A stretch of DNA of 64,000 bases, taken from positions 60,912-124,911 of the forward strand of contig JAFDXX010000016.1 in the NCBI GenBank assembly GCA_018267705.1, given 5' to 3'. Positions 1 through 9,095 of this stretch are shown here, piece after piece. The position numbers and the translations under genes were made by a program. Numbering within the stretch: position 1 is the first letter of the stretch; every line of letters starts with the position of its first letter. The stretch comes from Bacteroidota bacterium. Its GTDB lineage: Bacteria > Bacteroidota > Bacteroidia > Chitinophagales > Chitinophagaceae. The notes under the pieces were generated by a model. The model had not been told where the DNA came from and did not search any database. It saw only the letters and a program-made list of their open reading frames with translations.

Positions 1-2
1 CT

Positions 3-647
3 TCTAACTTTATCATTCATCATTTAAAACAATACAACATTCATGCATTGTTAATTGAAAATGTTTTATGTTTAACAGATTATCAATTTCATAAAAAAAA
101 TGAAATTCAACCCAAATTATTTTGGATGCGAACTTTTGAAGATGCATACAATCCTTTAATGGCGGTACATGTTCTTTCTATTCTAAAAAAAAAATATTCC
201 AATGCAACTATGGTAATGGCAGGAAGAGATGATGGATTACTAAATGCAACACAAATGTTAGCCCATGCATTAAATATAAATAATGCAATTGCTTATCCCG
301 GTTATATAACCAATGCACAGAAAAATGAATTGGCAGAGCAATGTGATGTATATATATGCACAAATAAAATTGATAATGCACCTGTAACTTTTATTGAAAT
401 GTTTTGTTTGGGTTTACCTGTAGTGTCTGTTAATTCTGGCGGTATTCCTTTTTTGGTGAAGGATGGAGAAAATGCTCTTTTAGTAAATTATAATGATGCA
501 GAAGCAATGGTCGAAAAAATTGAATGGCTTATTCAACATACACAAGAAGCAAATAAATTAATTACAAATGCATTGGCAACTTCACGTAATTACGATGAAG
601 AAGTTGTAGTTAAAAAATGGGAACATTTATTTGCTCAATCAGTATAA
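3..647 (+). CDS. Glycosyltransferase family 4, C-terminal part (5' end outside window)
   Basis: This is the C-terminal half of a GT-B fold glycosyltransferase of the GT4 (group 1) type. The frame is open from base 3, and the first possible start (TTG at 48) lies inside the domain, so the gene begins before the window. The visible part matches the nucleotide-sugar binding lobe: 'LFWMRTFEDAYNP' with the loop typical of GT4 enzymes, 'ATMVMAGRDDG', and the donor-binding stretch 'APVTFIEMFCLGLPVVSVN' followed by 'GGIPFLVKDGENALLV'. The family transfers a sugar from a nucleotide-sugar donor to a glycan or lipid-linked acceptor at the inner membrane face. It is the first gene of a co-directional polysaccharide locus, 9 bp ahead of the next glycosyltransferase. 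Its substrate cannot be read from sequence. Confidence 0.85.
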   Translation, partial: SNFIIHHLKQYNIHALLIENVLCLTDYQFHKKNEIQPKLFWMRTFEDAYNPLMAVHVLSILKKKYSNATMVMAGRDDGLLNATQMLAHALNINNAIAYPGYITNAQKNELAEQCDVYICTNKIDNAPVTFIEMFCLGLPVVSVNSGGIPFLVKDGENALLVNYNDAEAMVEKIEWLIQHTQEANKLITNALATSRNYDEEVVVKKWEHLFAQSV

Positions 648-656
648 AATATTTTA

Positions 657-1505
657 ATGAAATTATCTGTTTTAATACGCAACCTCAATCAAGCAACTGA
701 ATTGGAAATTTGCTTAAAATCACTCAAACATCAAGTAACAGATTTTGCTTATGAAGTAGTAGTGGTAGATAATGAAAGCGATGATAATTCAGTTCAAATA
801 GCAAAGTATTATGAATGCAAAATTATAAATCTTTCAAGAAAAGAATTTACTTACGGTAAGGCACTGAATATTGGCATACAAAATTGTGAAGGAGAATTTA
901 TTTTAAATCTTAGTTCTCATGTAACATTACTGAGTCAAAATTTTTTACAACAAATACCCGAATTATTTTCCGATCCAACTATTGCAGGTTTAAAATTTAC
1001 AAATGTATCTAATAGCAGTCTTACACATAAAGCTTTTATTAAAGGAAACACTTTAATAAATTGGGAAACAGAACATGGCGATATAAACAATATCTGGCTG
1101 CATGGAATAGTGAATAATTGCTCGGTAATAAGAAAAACTGTATGGCAGCAAATTGCGTTTAATGAAAAACTTTTTTATTCAGAAGATAAAGTATGGGCAT
1201 ATCATGTATTGAAAGCAGGGTATAGCATAAAAATACATATACCTTTATTTTACCAATATAATAAAGCAATGACAAGGCAGCAAATTATTTCTAAAAGAGC
1301 AATGGAAGAAGCTGCGTACATATTATTTACTAAAAAATCACATAAAAATTATCCTACAGGTTTTAATGCCCAGATAAAATATGTTTTAAAACAATTGCAA
1401 ATATTTTACTTGCGTGTTACAACGCATTGGCAAACTCAAAAAATTGTAAAATCTGTTATTAAATCTCAATTAAACAATTTTAATATTGAAGAGAGCGTTA
1501 AGTAA
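657..1505 (+). CDS. Glycosyltransferase family 2 protein
   Basis: A 282-residue GT-A fold enzyme. The N-terminus 'MKLSVLIRNLNQ' and the 'VVVVDNESDD' strand (about residues 35-44) are the nucleotide-binding core of GT2. The usual DxD site is represented by a less typical 'NLSSHVTLL' stretch, as in some rhamnosyl or deoxysugar transferases. 'FYSEDKVWAYHVLKAG' (about 185-200) corresponds to the catalytic ED motif near the acceptor site. No membrane segment is evident, so it probably acts at the cytoplasmic membrane face. It follows a GT4 gene by 9 bp and precedes nucleotide-sugar synthesis genes, which fits assembly of a repeat unit. Donor and linkage are unknown. Confidence 0.85.
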   Translation: MKLSVLIRNLNQATELEICLKSLKHQVTDFAYEVVVVDNESDDNSVQIAKYYECKIINLSRKEFTYGKALNIGIQNCEGEFILNLSSHVTLLSQNFLQQIPELFSDPTIAGLKFTNVSNSSLTHKAFIKGNTLINWETEHGDINNIWLHGIVNNCSVIRKTVWQQIAFNEKLFYSEDKVWAYHVLKAGYSIKIHIPLFYQYNKAMTRQQIISKRAMEEAAYILFTKKSHKNYPTGFNAQIKYVLKQLQIFYLRVTTHWQTQKIVKSVIKSQLNNFNIEESVK

Positions 1506-1569
1506 ATACTGTAAAATTTTTAAAACGCAAAACATCTATTTTAAAATCATTTCCCTTAAATATTTATAA

Positions 1570-2577
1570 ATGTCAAAAATAAAATTTGCAATCATAGGGT
1601 GCGGAAGAATTGCACAACGCCATGCAGAGCATATAAACAAATTTGGAGAATTAATTGCCGTTTGCGATGTGGTTGAAGAAAAAGCAAATGCATTAGCAAA
1701 AAAATATAATGCCAATTATTATTTACAAGTAAACGATTTATTGGCAAATGAAAAAACAGTTGATGTAGTTTCTATTTGTACACCTAATGGCTTGCATGCA
1801 CAACATGCTATTGCTACATTAAAAGCAGGTTTTCATGCTTTGGTTGAAAAACCAATGGCATTAAGTGTTTATGATTGTGGCGAAATGATTAAAGCTGCCG
1901 AGCAAGCCAATAAAAGATTATTTGCTATAAAACAAAATCGCTTTAATCCACCGGTAGCTGCCGTTAAAGATGCAATTGATAAAAATATTCTTGGAAAAAT
2001 TTACAGTATACAATTAAGTTGTTTTTGGAATAGAAATAAAGATTACTACGAAAATTCTTGGAAAGGAACAAAAAACTTAGATGGCGGAACATTGTTTACA
2101 CAATTCAGTCATTTTATAGATTTATTGTATTGGATGATTGGAGATGTTAAAGATGCTTATGCAATTATTGGAAACTTTGCACACAATAATATTATTGAGT
2201 TTGAAGATACAGGTGTTGTAGCATTAGAATTTTATAACGGAGCTATTGGCACTATTAATTATACCGTTAATAGTTACAAAAAAAATATGGAAGGCTCATT
2301 AACCATATTTGCTGAAAAAGGAACCGTAAAAATTGGAGGACAATATTTGAATGAATTAGAATATCAAAGTATAGAAAATTTTGAATTTAAAGATTTGCCC
2401 AAAGGCAATACAGCCAATAATTATGGTACTTATGTAGGCAGCATGAGTAATCACGATAAAGTATATCAAAACTTAATTGATGTATTGCAAAACAATGCAT
2501 CTATAACAACCAGTGCATTTGAAGGACTAAAAACAGTTGAAATAATTAACAAAATTTATCAATCGGTAAAAAAATAA
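1570..2577 (+). CDS. wbpB: Gfo/Idh/MocA oxidoreductase, WbpB/WlbA-like UDP-GlcNAc-uronate 3-dehydrogenase
   Basis: NAD-dependent dehydrogenase of 335 residues. The Rossmann motif 'GCGRIA' lies at residues 10-15 and the Gfo/Idh/MocA signature 'EKP' at 93-95. The C-terminal part has 'CFWNRNKDYY' (151-160) and 'DGGTLFTQFSHFIDLLYW' (171-188), which resemble WbpB/WlbA, the enzymes that oxidise C3 of UDP-N-acetylglucosaminuronic acid. The next two genes are an N-acetyltransferase and a PLP aminotransferase in the same order of function as WbpD and WbpE, which supports the specific assignment. Established for the family: WbpB works coupled to WbpE to make the 3-amino sugar. The exact substrate here is inferred. 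No UDP-GlcNAc 6-dehydrogenase (WbpA) or 2-epimerase (WbpI) is in the window; they may lie upstream. Confidence 0.82.
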   Translation: MSKIKFAIIGCGRIAQRHAEHINKFGELIAVCDVVEEKANALAKKYNANYYLQVNDLLANEKTVDVVSICTPNGLHAQHAIATLKAGFHALVEKPMALSVYDCGEMIKAAEQANKRLFAIKQNRFNPPVAAVKDAIDKNILGKIYSIQLSCFWNRNKDYYENSWKGTKNLDGGTLFTQFSHFIDLLYWMIGDVKDAYAIIGNFAHNNIIEFEDTGVVALEFYNGAIGTINYTVNSYKKNMEGSLTIFAEKGTVKIGGQYLNELEYQSIENFEFKDLPKGNTANNYGTYVGSMSNHDKVYQNLIDVLQNNASITTSAFEGLKTVEIINKIYQSVKK

Positions 2578-2580
2578 ATA

Positions 2581-3051
2581 ATGTCTCATCAACCTAAAAT
2601 ATTTTCATCTGCTCTTCGCAATGTTGTTTTTGGAAGTGATGTGAAAATTGTTGAACCCTGCAATTTGTACGAATGTGAAATTGGTAACAATTGTTTTATT
2701 GGCCCATTTACCGAAATACAAAAAAATGTTACAATAGGAGAGAATTGTAAAATTCAATCGCATAGTTTTATTTGTGAATTGGTAACTATTGGTAACAATT
2801 GTTTTATTGGTCATGGAGTAATGTTCATAAACGATTTATTTAGCGAAGGAAAACCTGCTGGCGGAAATAAAAATTTATGGAAAGCTACTAAAATAGGAAA
2901 TCATGTATCTATTGGCAGTAATGCCACCATACTTCCTGTTGAAATATGCGATGGCGTTGTAATTGGAGCCGGTGCAGTAGTAACAAAAAATATAACTCAA
3001 CCTGGTGTTTATGCAGGTAACCCTGCAAAATTTATTCGAAAAATAAAATAA
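2581..3051 (+). CDS. wbpD: Left-handed beta-helix N-acetyltransferase, WbpD/WlbB-like
   Basis: A 156-residue hexapeptide-repeat acyltransferase. Successive [LIV]-G-x4 turns run through most of the chain, for example 'IGNNCFIGPFTEIQ', 'VTIGENCKIQ' and 'TKIGNHVSIGSNATILP'. It ends with the family's common 'GAGAVVTKNI..GVYAGNPAKFIRK' tail. Enzymes of this type acetylate an amino group of a nucleotide sugar with acetyl-CoA as trimers. Placed 3 bp after the WbpB-like gene and before a WbpE-like aminotransferase, it is best read as the UDP-2-acetamido-3-amino-glucuronate N-acetyltransferase. It is somewhat shorter than P. aeruginosa WbpD. The gene contains two copies of a 23-bp sequence (2680-2702 and 2788-2810) encoding IGNNCFIG twice, an internal coil duplication. 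Confidence 0.82.
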   Translation: MSHQPKIFSSALRNVVFGSDVKIVEPCNLYECEIGNNCFIGPFTEIQKNVTIGENCKIQSHSFICELVTIGNNCFIGHGVMFINDLFSEGKPAGGNKNLWKATKIGNHVSIGSNATILPVEICDGVVIGAGAVVTKNITQPGVYAGNPAKFIRKIK

Positions 3052-3093
3052 GAACACTAAAAAATAAATATTAAAAATATCACATCATAAATT

Positions 3094-4200
3094 ATGAACG
3101 TTCCTTTTGTAGATTTAAAATTACAATATCAAAGCATCAAACCGCAAATTGATGCTGCTATTGAAAATGTGATTACTGAAACTGCTTTTATTGGCGGTAA
3201 ATATGTTAATCAATTTGAAAAAGATTTTCAAAATTTATATGGCGTAAAACATTGCATTAGCTGTGCCAACGGAACAGATAGCTTATACATTATTATGAAA
3301 ATGTTAGGCATTGGCAAAAATGATGAAGTAATTACTGTTGCCAACAGTTGGATAAGCAGTAGCGAAACAATTTCTCAAACCGGTGCCACACCTGTATTTA
3401 TTGATATTGACGAAAACTATTATTCTATTAACGAACAATTAATTGAACAAAAAATTACGTCAAAAACAAAAGCAATTATGCCGGTGCATTTGCAAGGACA
3501 AATGTGTGCCATTGATGTTATTAGTAATATTTGCAAAAAACATAATTTATTTTTAATTGAAGATTGTGCTCAATCGCATTTGAGTGAATACAAAAATGTA
3601 AGAGCCGGATTAACAGGCATTGCAGCATCATTTAGTTTTTATCCCGGAAAAAATTTAGGAGCTTATGGTGATGCAGGTTGCATTATAACAAATGATGATA
3701 TGTTGGCAGAAAAATGTAAAATGTATGCAAGGCATGGTGCATTAATAAAACATCAACATAAAATGGAAGGTATTAATTCAAGATTAGATGGTTTGCAAGC
3801 TGCTATTCTTTCTGCTAAACTTCCTTATTTAATTAAATGGACAGAACAACGCATTGCAGCAGCAGCAGCATATACTGATGCATTAAAAAATATTAATGAA
3901 ATTGTTACACCATTGGTTCGCCCTCAATCAAAACACACGTATCATTTATATGTTATACGTGCAAAGCAAAGAAATGATTTAGCAAAACATTTAAAAGATA
4001 ATGGTGTTGAAACAGCAATTCATTATCCAATACCATTACCTTTTATGGAAGCGTATCAATATTTAAATTACAGTAATAGTGATTTTCCTGTAAGCAATTT
4101 GTATAAAGATGAAATATTGTCGCTGCCTATCTTTCCTGAAATAACAACGCAACAAATCAATTATGTTGCTCAACAAATAAAAGCATTCTATTCAAAATGA
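3094..4200 (+). CDS. wbpE: DegT/DnrJ/EryC1 aminotransferase, WbpE/WlbC-like
   Basis: PLP-dependent sugar aminotransferase of 368 residues, full length for the family. The pyridine-binding aspartate lies in 'EDCAQSH' (D157) and the Schiff-base lysine in 'SFYPGKNLGAYGDAG' (K186). The phosphate-cup motif 'GTDSL' is at 60-64. In the WbpB-WbpE route it aminates C3 of the 3-keto-uronic acid, with glutamate as amino donor. Adjacency to WbpB- and WbpD-like genes makes this assignment better supported than a generic DegT call. The stop codon overlaps the start of the next glycosyltransferase by 4 nt (ATGA), indicating translational coupling. Confidence 0.85.
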   Translation: MNVPFVDLKLQYQSIKPQIDAAIENVITETAFIGGKYVNQFEKDFQNLYGVKHCISCANGTDSLYIIMKMLGIGKNDEVITVANSWISSSETISQTGATPVFIDIDENYYSINEQLIEQKITSKTKAIMPVHLQGQMCAIDVISNICKKHNLFLIEDCAQSHLSEYKNVRAGLTGIAASFSFYPGKNLGAYGDAGCIITNDDMLAEKCKMYARHGALIKHQHKMEGINSRLDGLQAAILSAKLPYLIKWTEQRIAAAAAYTDALKNINEIVTPLVRPQSKHTYHLYVIRAKQRNDLAKHLKDNGVETAIHYPIPLPFMEAYQYLNYSNSDFPVSNLYKDEILSLPIFPEITTQQINYVAQQIKAFYSK

Positions 4201-5189
4201 TTCTGAGCATTATTTGCCCTACTTATAACGAAGAAAATTATATTGCTACAACGCTTGAAAGTTTTCTGCATCAACAACATCATTCCTTTGAATTAGAAAT
4301 TTTAATTTGTGATGGAATGAGTACAGATGCCACAAGAACTATTGTAAAACAAATTGCCGAAAAAAATAGTAACGTAAAGTTGGTTGATAATATTAATCGC
4401 AAAACTCCTTTTGCTTTTAATGTTGGTTTGCGTGAAGCGAAAGGCGAATACATTGCCATTTTAGGTGCCCATACAAAATATGATAATAATTATTTGCAAG
4501 CATGTTTTGATGATTTAATTAAACATAATGTAACAGGTGTTTCAGGCAGAGTAATTACCCAAGCTGCTACTAATAATTTTGAAGCAAAAATTGGTGAGTG
4601 GGTAATGCTTAGCAATTTTGGTGTTTCAGGTAATTCATTTAGAATGATGAAAGAAGGGTTTACTCATTCTGTAAATTTTCCTGTATTTAAAAAACAAGCA
4701 TTAATAGATTTAGGTGGATATAATGAAACTATGGAAAGAAATCAGGATAACGATATGAACCAACGTTTAATTGATGCAGGACATGAATTATATTGTACTT
4801 GGAAAACAACATGTTATTATCGTCCACCTGCAAGTTTAAATAAATTAATGCGATACGCTTTTAAAGGCGGTTTTTGGAATGCCAAGAGTTTATACTTACA
4901 TCATCGCAGTATGCGTTTACATCATTTTGTTCCATTCTTTTTTGTGTTGGCACTTATTGCTTTACCTATTTTAGGTATTGCAGAATACTTATTATTTGCT
5001 ACAACCTATTGTTTTAAAGGCTTTGCAGCAATTGTGGTATTACATTTAATAGCGGGTTGCTTGGCTACTATTCAATCGTTAATACAAGAAAATAATTTTA
5101 AGAAAATCATCTTGCCTTTTATATTTTTTGGATTTCATTTCAGTTATGGATGGGGTACATTGAATGGATTATTAAAACAGAATAAATAA
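4197..5189 (+). CDS. Glycosyltransferase family 2 with C-terminal membrane anchor (ExoA-like)
   Basis: A 330-residue GT2 enzyme. The N-terminus 'LSIICPTYNEENYI' and 'ELEILICDGMSTDATR' give the nucleotide-binding core; 'GAHTKYDNNYL' occupies the DxD position and 'RNQDNDMNQRLIDAGHELYC' the acceptor-site motif. About three hydrophobic segments follow from residue 240 onward, so the protein is probably held in the inner membrane. Layout and length resemble succinoglycan-type ExoA transferases. It starts on the ATGA overlap with the WbpE-like gene and is followed 9 bp later by another DegT aminotransferase. Substrate unknown. Confidence 0.83.
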   Translation: MILSIICPTYNEENYIATTLESFLHQQHHSFELEILICDGMSTDATRTIVKQIAEKNSNVKLVDNINRKTPFAFNVGLREAKGEYIAILGAHTKYDNNYLQACFDDLIKHNVTGVSGRVITQAATNNFEAKIGEWVMLSNFGVSGNSFRMMKEGFTHSVNFPVFKKQALIDLGGYNETMERNQDNDMNQRLIDAGHELYCTWKTTCYYRPPASLNKLMRYAFKGGFWNAKSLYLHHRSMRLHHFVPFFFVLALIALPILGIAEYLLFATTYCFKGFAAIVVLHLIAGCLATIQSLIQENNFKKIILPFIFFGFHFSYGWGTLNGLLKQNK

Positions 5190-5198
5190 TTTTTATAA

Positions 5199-6410
5199 AT
5201 GAAAATACCTTTTTCACCACCTTTTATTAATGACGCAGTAGAGCAGGAAGTATTATCATCTTTACGCAGCGGATGGATTACTACCGGGCCTAAAACAAAA
5301 GCATTAGAAGAAGCAACTGCAGCATACAGTAATGTAAGTAATGTGTTATGTGTTAATTCGGCTACCAGTGCAATGATGTTAGTTTTACATTGGTTTGGCA
5401 TTACAAAAGGAGATGAAGTAATTGTACCTGCTTATACTTATTGTGCAACGGCTTTGGCTGCTATGCATATTGGTGCAAAAGTTGTAATGGTTGATGTGGA
5501 AGAAGATTTTAATATTAATATAAAAAATATTGAAAATGCTATTACCGAAAAAACAAAAGCAATTGTTCCGGTAGATTTTGCAGGATGGCCTTGCAATTAT
5601 GATGATATTAATGCATTAATTAATCAACCACATATTAAAAATAAATTTATTGCAAAAGGAGAGCAGCAACAAAAACTTAAGCGAATTTTAATAATGAGTG
5701 ATGCCGCTCATTCTTTTGGTGCCGTTTATAATAATAAACCAACAGGTTGTTTAACAGATATAACAGTATTTTCTTTTCATGCAGTAAAAAATTTAACTAC
5801 TGCCGAGGGCGGTGCAATTTGTATAAATCTTCCTGAACCTTTTGATAATAATGAAGTGTATAAAACTTTGCGTTTATGGAGTTTGAATGGGCAAAATAAA
5901 GATGCCCTTACTAAAAGCCAGGCAGGCGGTTGGAAATACGATATTGTTTACCCGGGGTTTAAAATGAATATGCCCGATGTGTGTGCTGCTATTGGTTTAG
6001 CACAAATAAAAGAATATGCCACATTATTAGCAGAAAGGAAACGTGTATTTGATTTCTATGGGGAAGTATTTACAAAACAAGATTGGGCTTGGATTCCGCC
6101 TTATTCAAAAAAAAATTGTGCAAGCAGTTATCATTTATATCCTTTAAGAATAAAAAATATTTCAGAACAACAAAGAGATGCAATAATTGAAACCATTTCG
6201 GCAACGGGTGTTTCCGTAAATGTGCATTTTATTCCTATGCCAATGCTTACTGTATTTAAAAATGCAGGGTATAATATTCAATGTTTTCCTCAAGCATATA
6301 AAAATTATTCCTGTGAAATATCTTTACCAATATATCCGCAATTATCTTTGTTGCAATGTAATTATATAACAGATAGTATCATTGCATCTGTAAATTCTGT
6401 AATCCGTTAA
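5199..6410 (+). CDS. DegT/DnrJ/EryC1 sugar aminotransferase (second copy, PglE/PseC-like)
   Basis: A second PLP sugar aminotransferase, 403 residues, clearly diverged from the WbpE-like copy. The PLP-binding aspartate is in 'SDAAHSFGA' (D168) and the catalytic lysine in 'FSFHAVKNLTTAEGG' (K197). The 'K-N-L-T-T-A-E-G-G' form is typical of enzymes that aminate C4 of 4-keto-6-deoxy nucleotide sugars (PglE, PseC, ArnB types). A short extra loop sits at about 150-162. It is followed by 1 bp by an initiating sugar-phosphate transferase, then by a CapD/PglF-like 4,6-dehydratase. The three together suggest synthesis and priming of a 4-amino-4,6-dideoxy HexNAc; this is inference from context. Confidence 0.83.
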   Translation: MKIPFSPPFINDAVEQEVLSSLRSGWITTGPKTKALEEATAAYSNVSNVLCVNSATSAMMLVLHWFGITKGDEVIVPAYTYCATALAAMHIGAKVVMVDVEEDFNINIKNIENAITEKTKAIVPVDFAGWPCNYDDINALINQPHIKNKFIAKGEQQQKLKRILIMSDAAHSFGAVYNNKPTGCLTDITVFSFHAVKNLTTAEGGAICINLPEPFDNNEVYKTLRLWSLNGQNKDALTKSQAGGWKYDIVYPGFKMNMPDVCAAIGLAQIKEYATLLAERKRVFDFYGEVFTKQDWAWIPPYSKKNCASSYHLYPLRIKNISEQQRDAIIETISATGVSVNVHFIPMPMLTVFKNAGYNIQCFPQAYKNYSCEISLPIYPQLSLLQCNYITDSIIASVNSVIR

Positions 6411-6411
6411 T

Positions 6412-7002
6412 ATGATTCGCTTTTTTGATTTATTGTTTTCAATAATTGCTTTAATTATTTTATCTCCTCTATTATTAATTATTTTTATTTTAATAAAACT
6501 AACCTCAAAGGGTGCAGCAGTATTTGTACAAAACAGAGTTGGTAAAAACAATATTGATTTTAAACTGTATAAGTTTAGAACAATGAATGTAAATGCAGAT
6601 AAACATCAATTACTAACCATTGGAGAAAAAGATATACGCGTAACTAAAGTGGGTGTTTTTTTACGAAGCTTTAAATTGGATGAATTACCTCAGTTAATAA
6701 ATGTAATAAAAGGTAATATGAGTTTAGTTGGTCCACGCCCCGAAGTAAGATATTTCGTAAATTTCTATAATAAAGAACAATTAAAAGTTTTAACTGTTTT
6801 ACCCGGTATTACAGATTATGCATCTATTAAATATAGAAATGAAAATGAATTATTAGCCAAAGCAGCCAATCCGGAAGAATTTTATATTACACATATTTTA
6901 CCTGAAAAAATAAGGCTTAATCTCCTCTTTATTAATAATCCCTCTCTTAAAGTTTATTTTCAAATTCTTTGGGCTACATTTATTCGAATTATTAAAAAAT
7001 AG
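6412..7002 (+). CDS. Initiating sugar-phosphate transferase (bacterial sugar transferase, PglC/WcaJ-type)
   Basis: A 196-residue polyprenyl-phosphate hexose-1-phosphate transferase of the short, PglC-like form. One hydrophobic segment or re-entrant helix lies at about 5-30, then come the conserved 'QNRVG', 'YKFRTM' and 'RSFKLDELPQLINVIKG' (catalytic D-E pair) and 'MSLVGPRPE' motifs. It would load the first sugar phosphate onto undecaprenyl phosphate on the cytoplasmic face and so start the repeat unit. It lacks the long N-terminal multi-membrane part of WcaJ/WbaP. The ATG lies 1 bp after the stop of the aminotransferase, so the two are likely co-translated. Confidence 0.9.
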   Translation: MIRFFDLLFSIIALIILSPLLLIIFILIKLTSKGAAVFVQNRVGKNNIDFKLYKFRTMNVNADKHQLLTIGEKDIRVTKVGVFLRSFKLDELPQLINVIKGNMSLVGPRPEVRYFVNFYNKEQLKVLTVLPGITDYASIKYRNENELLAKAANPEEFYITHILPEKIRLNLLFINNPSLKVYFQILWATFIRIIKK

Positions 7003-7111
7003 CAGTATTTATTGGGCATTTTTGTTTGTTTTGCATATTAGAATGGCAAATTTGCTGCTAAATAATTACTTTTACACAAGTCTTCTTTAAAAATTAGTTG
7101 TAAAAATTCTG

Positions 7112-9091
7112 GTGAAAAAAATTAGAGCATATCTTCTTAATAAAAGCATTGCCCCCAAGTGGGCAGTTTTTTTGCTTGATTTATTTATTTCTGTTTTTGC
7201 AATTGTTTTTGCGTTTAGTTTGCGTTTTAATTTTGATTTCAATAGTATTTCAGGTTATGATATTGTAAGAAATATTTTATTGGTTCTTATTATTAATGCA
7301 ACACTCTTCCATGTATTTTTAACTTATCAAGGCATTATACGTTATTCCGGTTTTCAAGAATCATTTAGAAGTGTAATGGCCGTATTCTATTCCTTCTTCA
7401 TTCTTCTAATAATCAATTGTTTTTTATTATTACTTAGGTTAGAACAAATAACACCTATATCGGTTTTGTTTGTTTATTTTTTTGTAGCTGCATTTTTGTT
7501 ATACAGTTATCGTTTATTGGTGAAATATGTATATAAAAAATCGGAAGATGAAAGCAAAAAAATAATTCATGTAATAATTTATGGAGCACGTGCCAATGGA
7601 ACAACATTAAAAAAAACTATTGAACAAGCTTCTGATAATGAATATAAAGTAGTTGCATTTATTGATGATGAGCCCTCAGTAGTTGGTAAAACTGTTGATG
7701 GAACTCCTGTATTTCCTTTTAGTAATGCTAAAGCATTATTTGTTAGTTGGAATATTAAAACTTTATTTTTTGCCAAAACCGATTTTGAGTTAGATGAAAA
7801 AAACAGAGTTGTAGATTTTTGTATTAATAATCAAATTAAGGTAATGAATATTCCTCCCATGAAAGATTGGATTCATGGGCATTTAAATATTAAACAACTT
7901 AGAGAAGTTAAGATTGAAGAACTATTAGGAAGACCGCCTATTAATTTGCACAATCAATATGTAATAGATCATTTAAGAGATAAAAGAATTCTAGTTACAG
8001 GAGCTGCAGGCTCTATTGGTAGCGAGTTAGCAAGACAATTAGCGGCAGTATATCCCGCATTATTAATTATATGCGACCAAACTGAAAGCGGTTTATATCA
8101 AATAGAATACGAAATTCAACAACAGTTTAAATTAGGGAATGCATTACGCGTTTATTTAGGAGATATTAAAGACGAAATAAGTATTGAAACTTTATTCTCA
8201 AAATATCAACCGCAAGTTGTGTTTCATGCAGCGGCTTACAAACATGTACCAATGATGGAAAACCACCCATCAGAAGCAATACGCAATAATGTATTGGGTA
8301 CAAAAGTGTTGGCAAATGTTTCTGAAAAATATGGTGTAGAAAGATTTTTATTTGTATCAACCGATAAAGCAATTAACCCAACCAATGTAATGGGGGCATC
8401 AAAACGCATTGCAGAAATTTATTGCCAATCTTTTTATAATAAAGAAACATCACCGGTTATTGACGAAGGAATTATACAAATGATGGGCAAACCTAAACGT
8501 ACAAAATTTATTACAACAAGATTTGGAAATGTATTAGGTTCAAATGGTTCGGTAATTCCAAGATTTAAAGAACAAATTGCAAACGGGGGGCCCGTAACCA
8601 TTACACACCCTGATATTATTAGATTTTTTATGACCATTCCCGAAGCATGCTCTTTAGTTTTAGAAGCAATGACAATGGGCAATGGGGGAGAAATATTTTT
8701 ATTTGATATGGGTGAGCCTGTTAAAATTTTAGACCTTGCTAAAAAAATGATTCAGCTAACAGGTTTAATTCCGGGAAAAGATATTGAATTAAAATTTACA
8801 GGATTAAGACCCGGTGAAAAATTATTTGAAGAATTATTAAACAAAGAAGAAGAAGTAGTACCTACACACAACAAAAAAATATTAATTGCAAAAGTAATTG
8901 AATACGATTTTGATACTGTTGCAAAAAATATTGAAACTCTTATAGCATTCGCTTTGAAAAATGAAGATGAAGAAGTTGTAAAACAAATGAAACGCATTGT
9001 TCCTGAATATATTAGCAATAATTCTATTTATGAATCTATTGATGAACAAAGACGTACAGGCACTTTGTATTCAGCATTAAGTAGCAGATAA
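7112..9091 (+). CDS. Membrane nucleotide-sugar 4,6-dehydratase, CapD/WbpM/PglF family
   Basis: A 659-residue protein beginning at GTG. About four membrane segments lie within 15-140, then a first Rossmann-like domain (about 150-270) and a second SDR domain with 'VTGAAGSIGSELARQL' (296-311). In the catalytic triad the usual Tyr is Met: S416-T417-D418 and M427-x3-K431 ('NVMGASKR'), the known hallmark of WbpM/PglF-type UDP-GlcNAc 4,6-dehydratases. The product would be the 4-keto-6-deoxy sugar used by a C4 aminotransferase such as the one at 5199-6410. A 109-bp gap precedes it, holding only an imperfect -7-like sequence (TACTTTTA, 7067-7074), so it may or may not have its own promoter. Confidence 0.9.
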   Translation: MKKIRAYLLNKSIAPKWAVFLLDLFISVFAIVFAFSLRFNFDFNSISGYDIVRNILLVLIINATLFHVFLTYQGIIRYSGFQESFRSVMAVFYSFFILLIINCFLLLLRLEQITPISVLFVYFFVAAFLLYSYRLLVKYVYKKSEDESKKIIHVIIYGARANGTTLKKTIEQASDNEYKVVAFIDDEPSVVGKTVDGTPVFPFSNAKALFVSWNIKTLFFAKTDFELDEKNRVVDFCINNQIKVMNIPPMKDWIHGHLNIKQLREVKIEELLGRPPINLHNQYVIDHLRDKRILVTGAAGSIGSELARQLAAVYPALLIICDQTESGLYQIEYEIQQQFKLGNALRVYLGDIKDEISIETLFSKYQPQVVFHAAAYKHVPMMENHPSEAIRNNVLGTKVLANVSEKYGVERFLFVSTDKAINPTNVMGASKRIAEIYCQSFYNKETSPVIDEGIIQMMGKPKRTKFITTRFGNVLGSNGSVIPRFKEQIANGGPVTITHPDIIRFFMTIPEACSLVLEAMTMGNGGEIFLFDMGEPVKILDLAKKMIQLTGLIPGKDIELKFTGLRPGEKLFEELLNKEEEVVPTHNKKILIAKVIEYDFDTVAKNIETLIAFALKNEDEEVVKQMKRIVPEYISNNSIYESIDEQRRTGTLYSALSSR

Positions 9092-9095
9092 TTTC

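Noticed and set aside
2680..2810. Exact 23-bp direct repeat 108 bp apart
   Set aside because: It encodes the same hexapeptide coil (IGNNCFIG) twice in the acetyltransferase and is explained by the protein's repeat structure.
7067..7074. TACTTTTA as a promoter of the CapD-like gene
   Set aside because: It misses the last conserved G and has no TTTG at the right distance; noted only in the gene entry.
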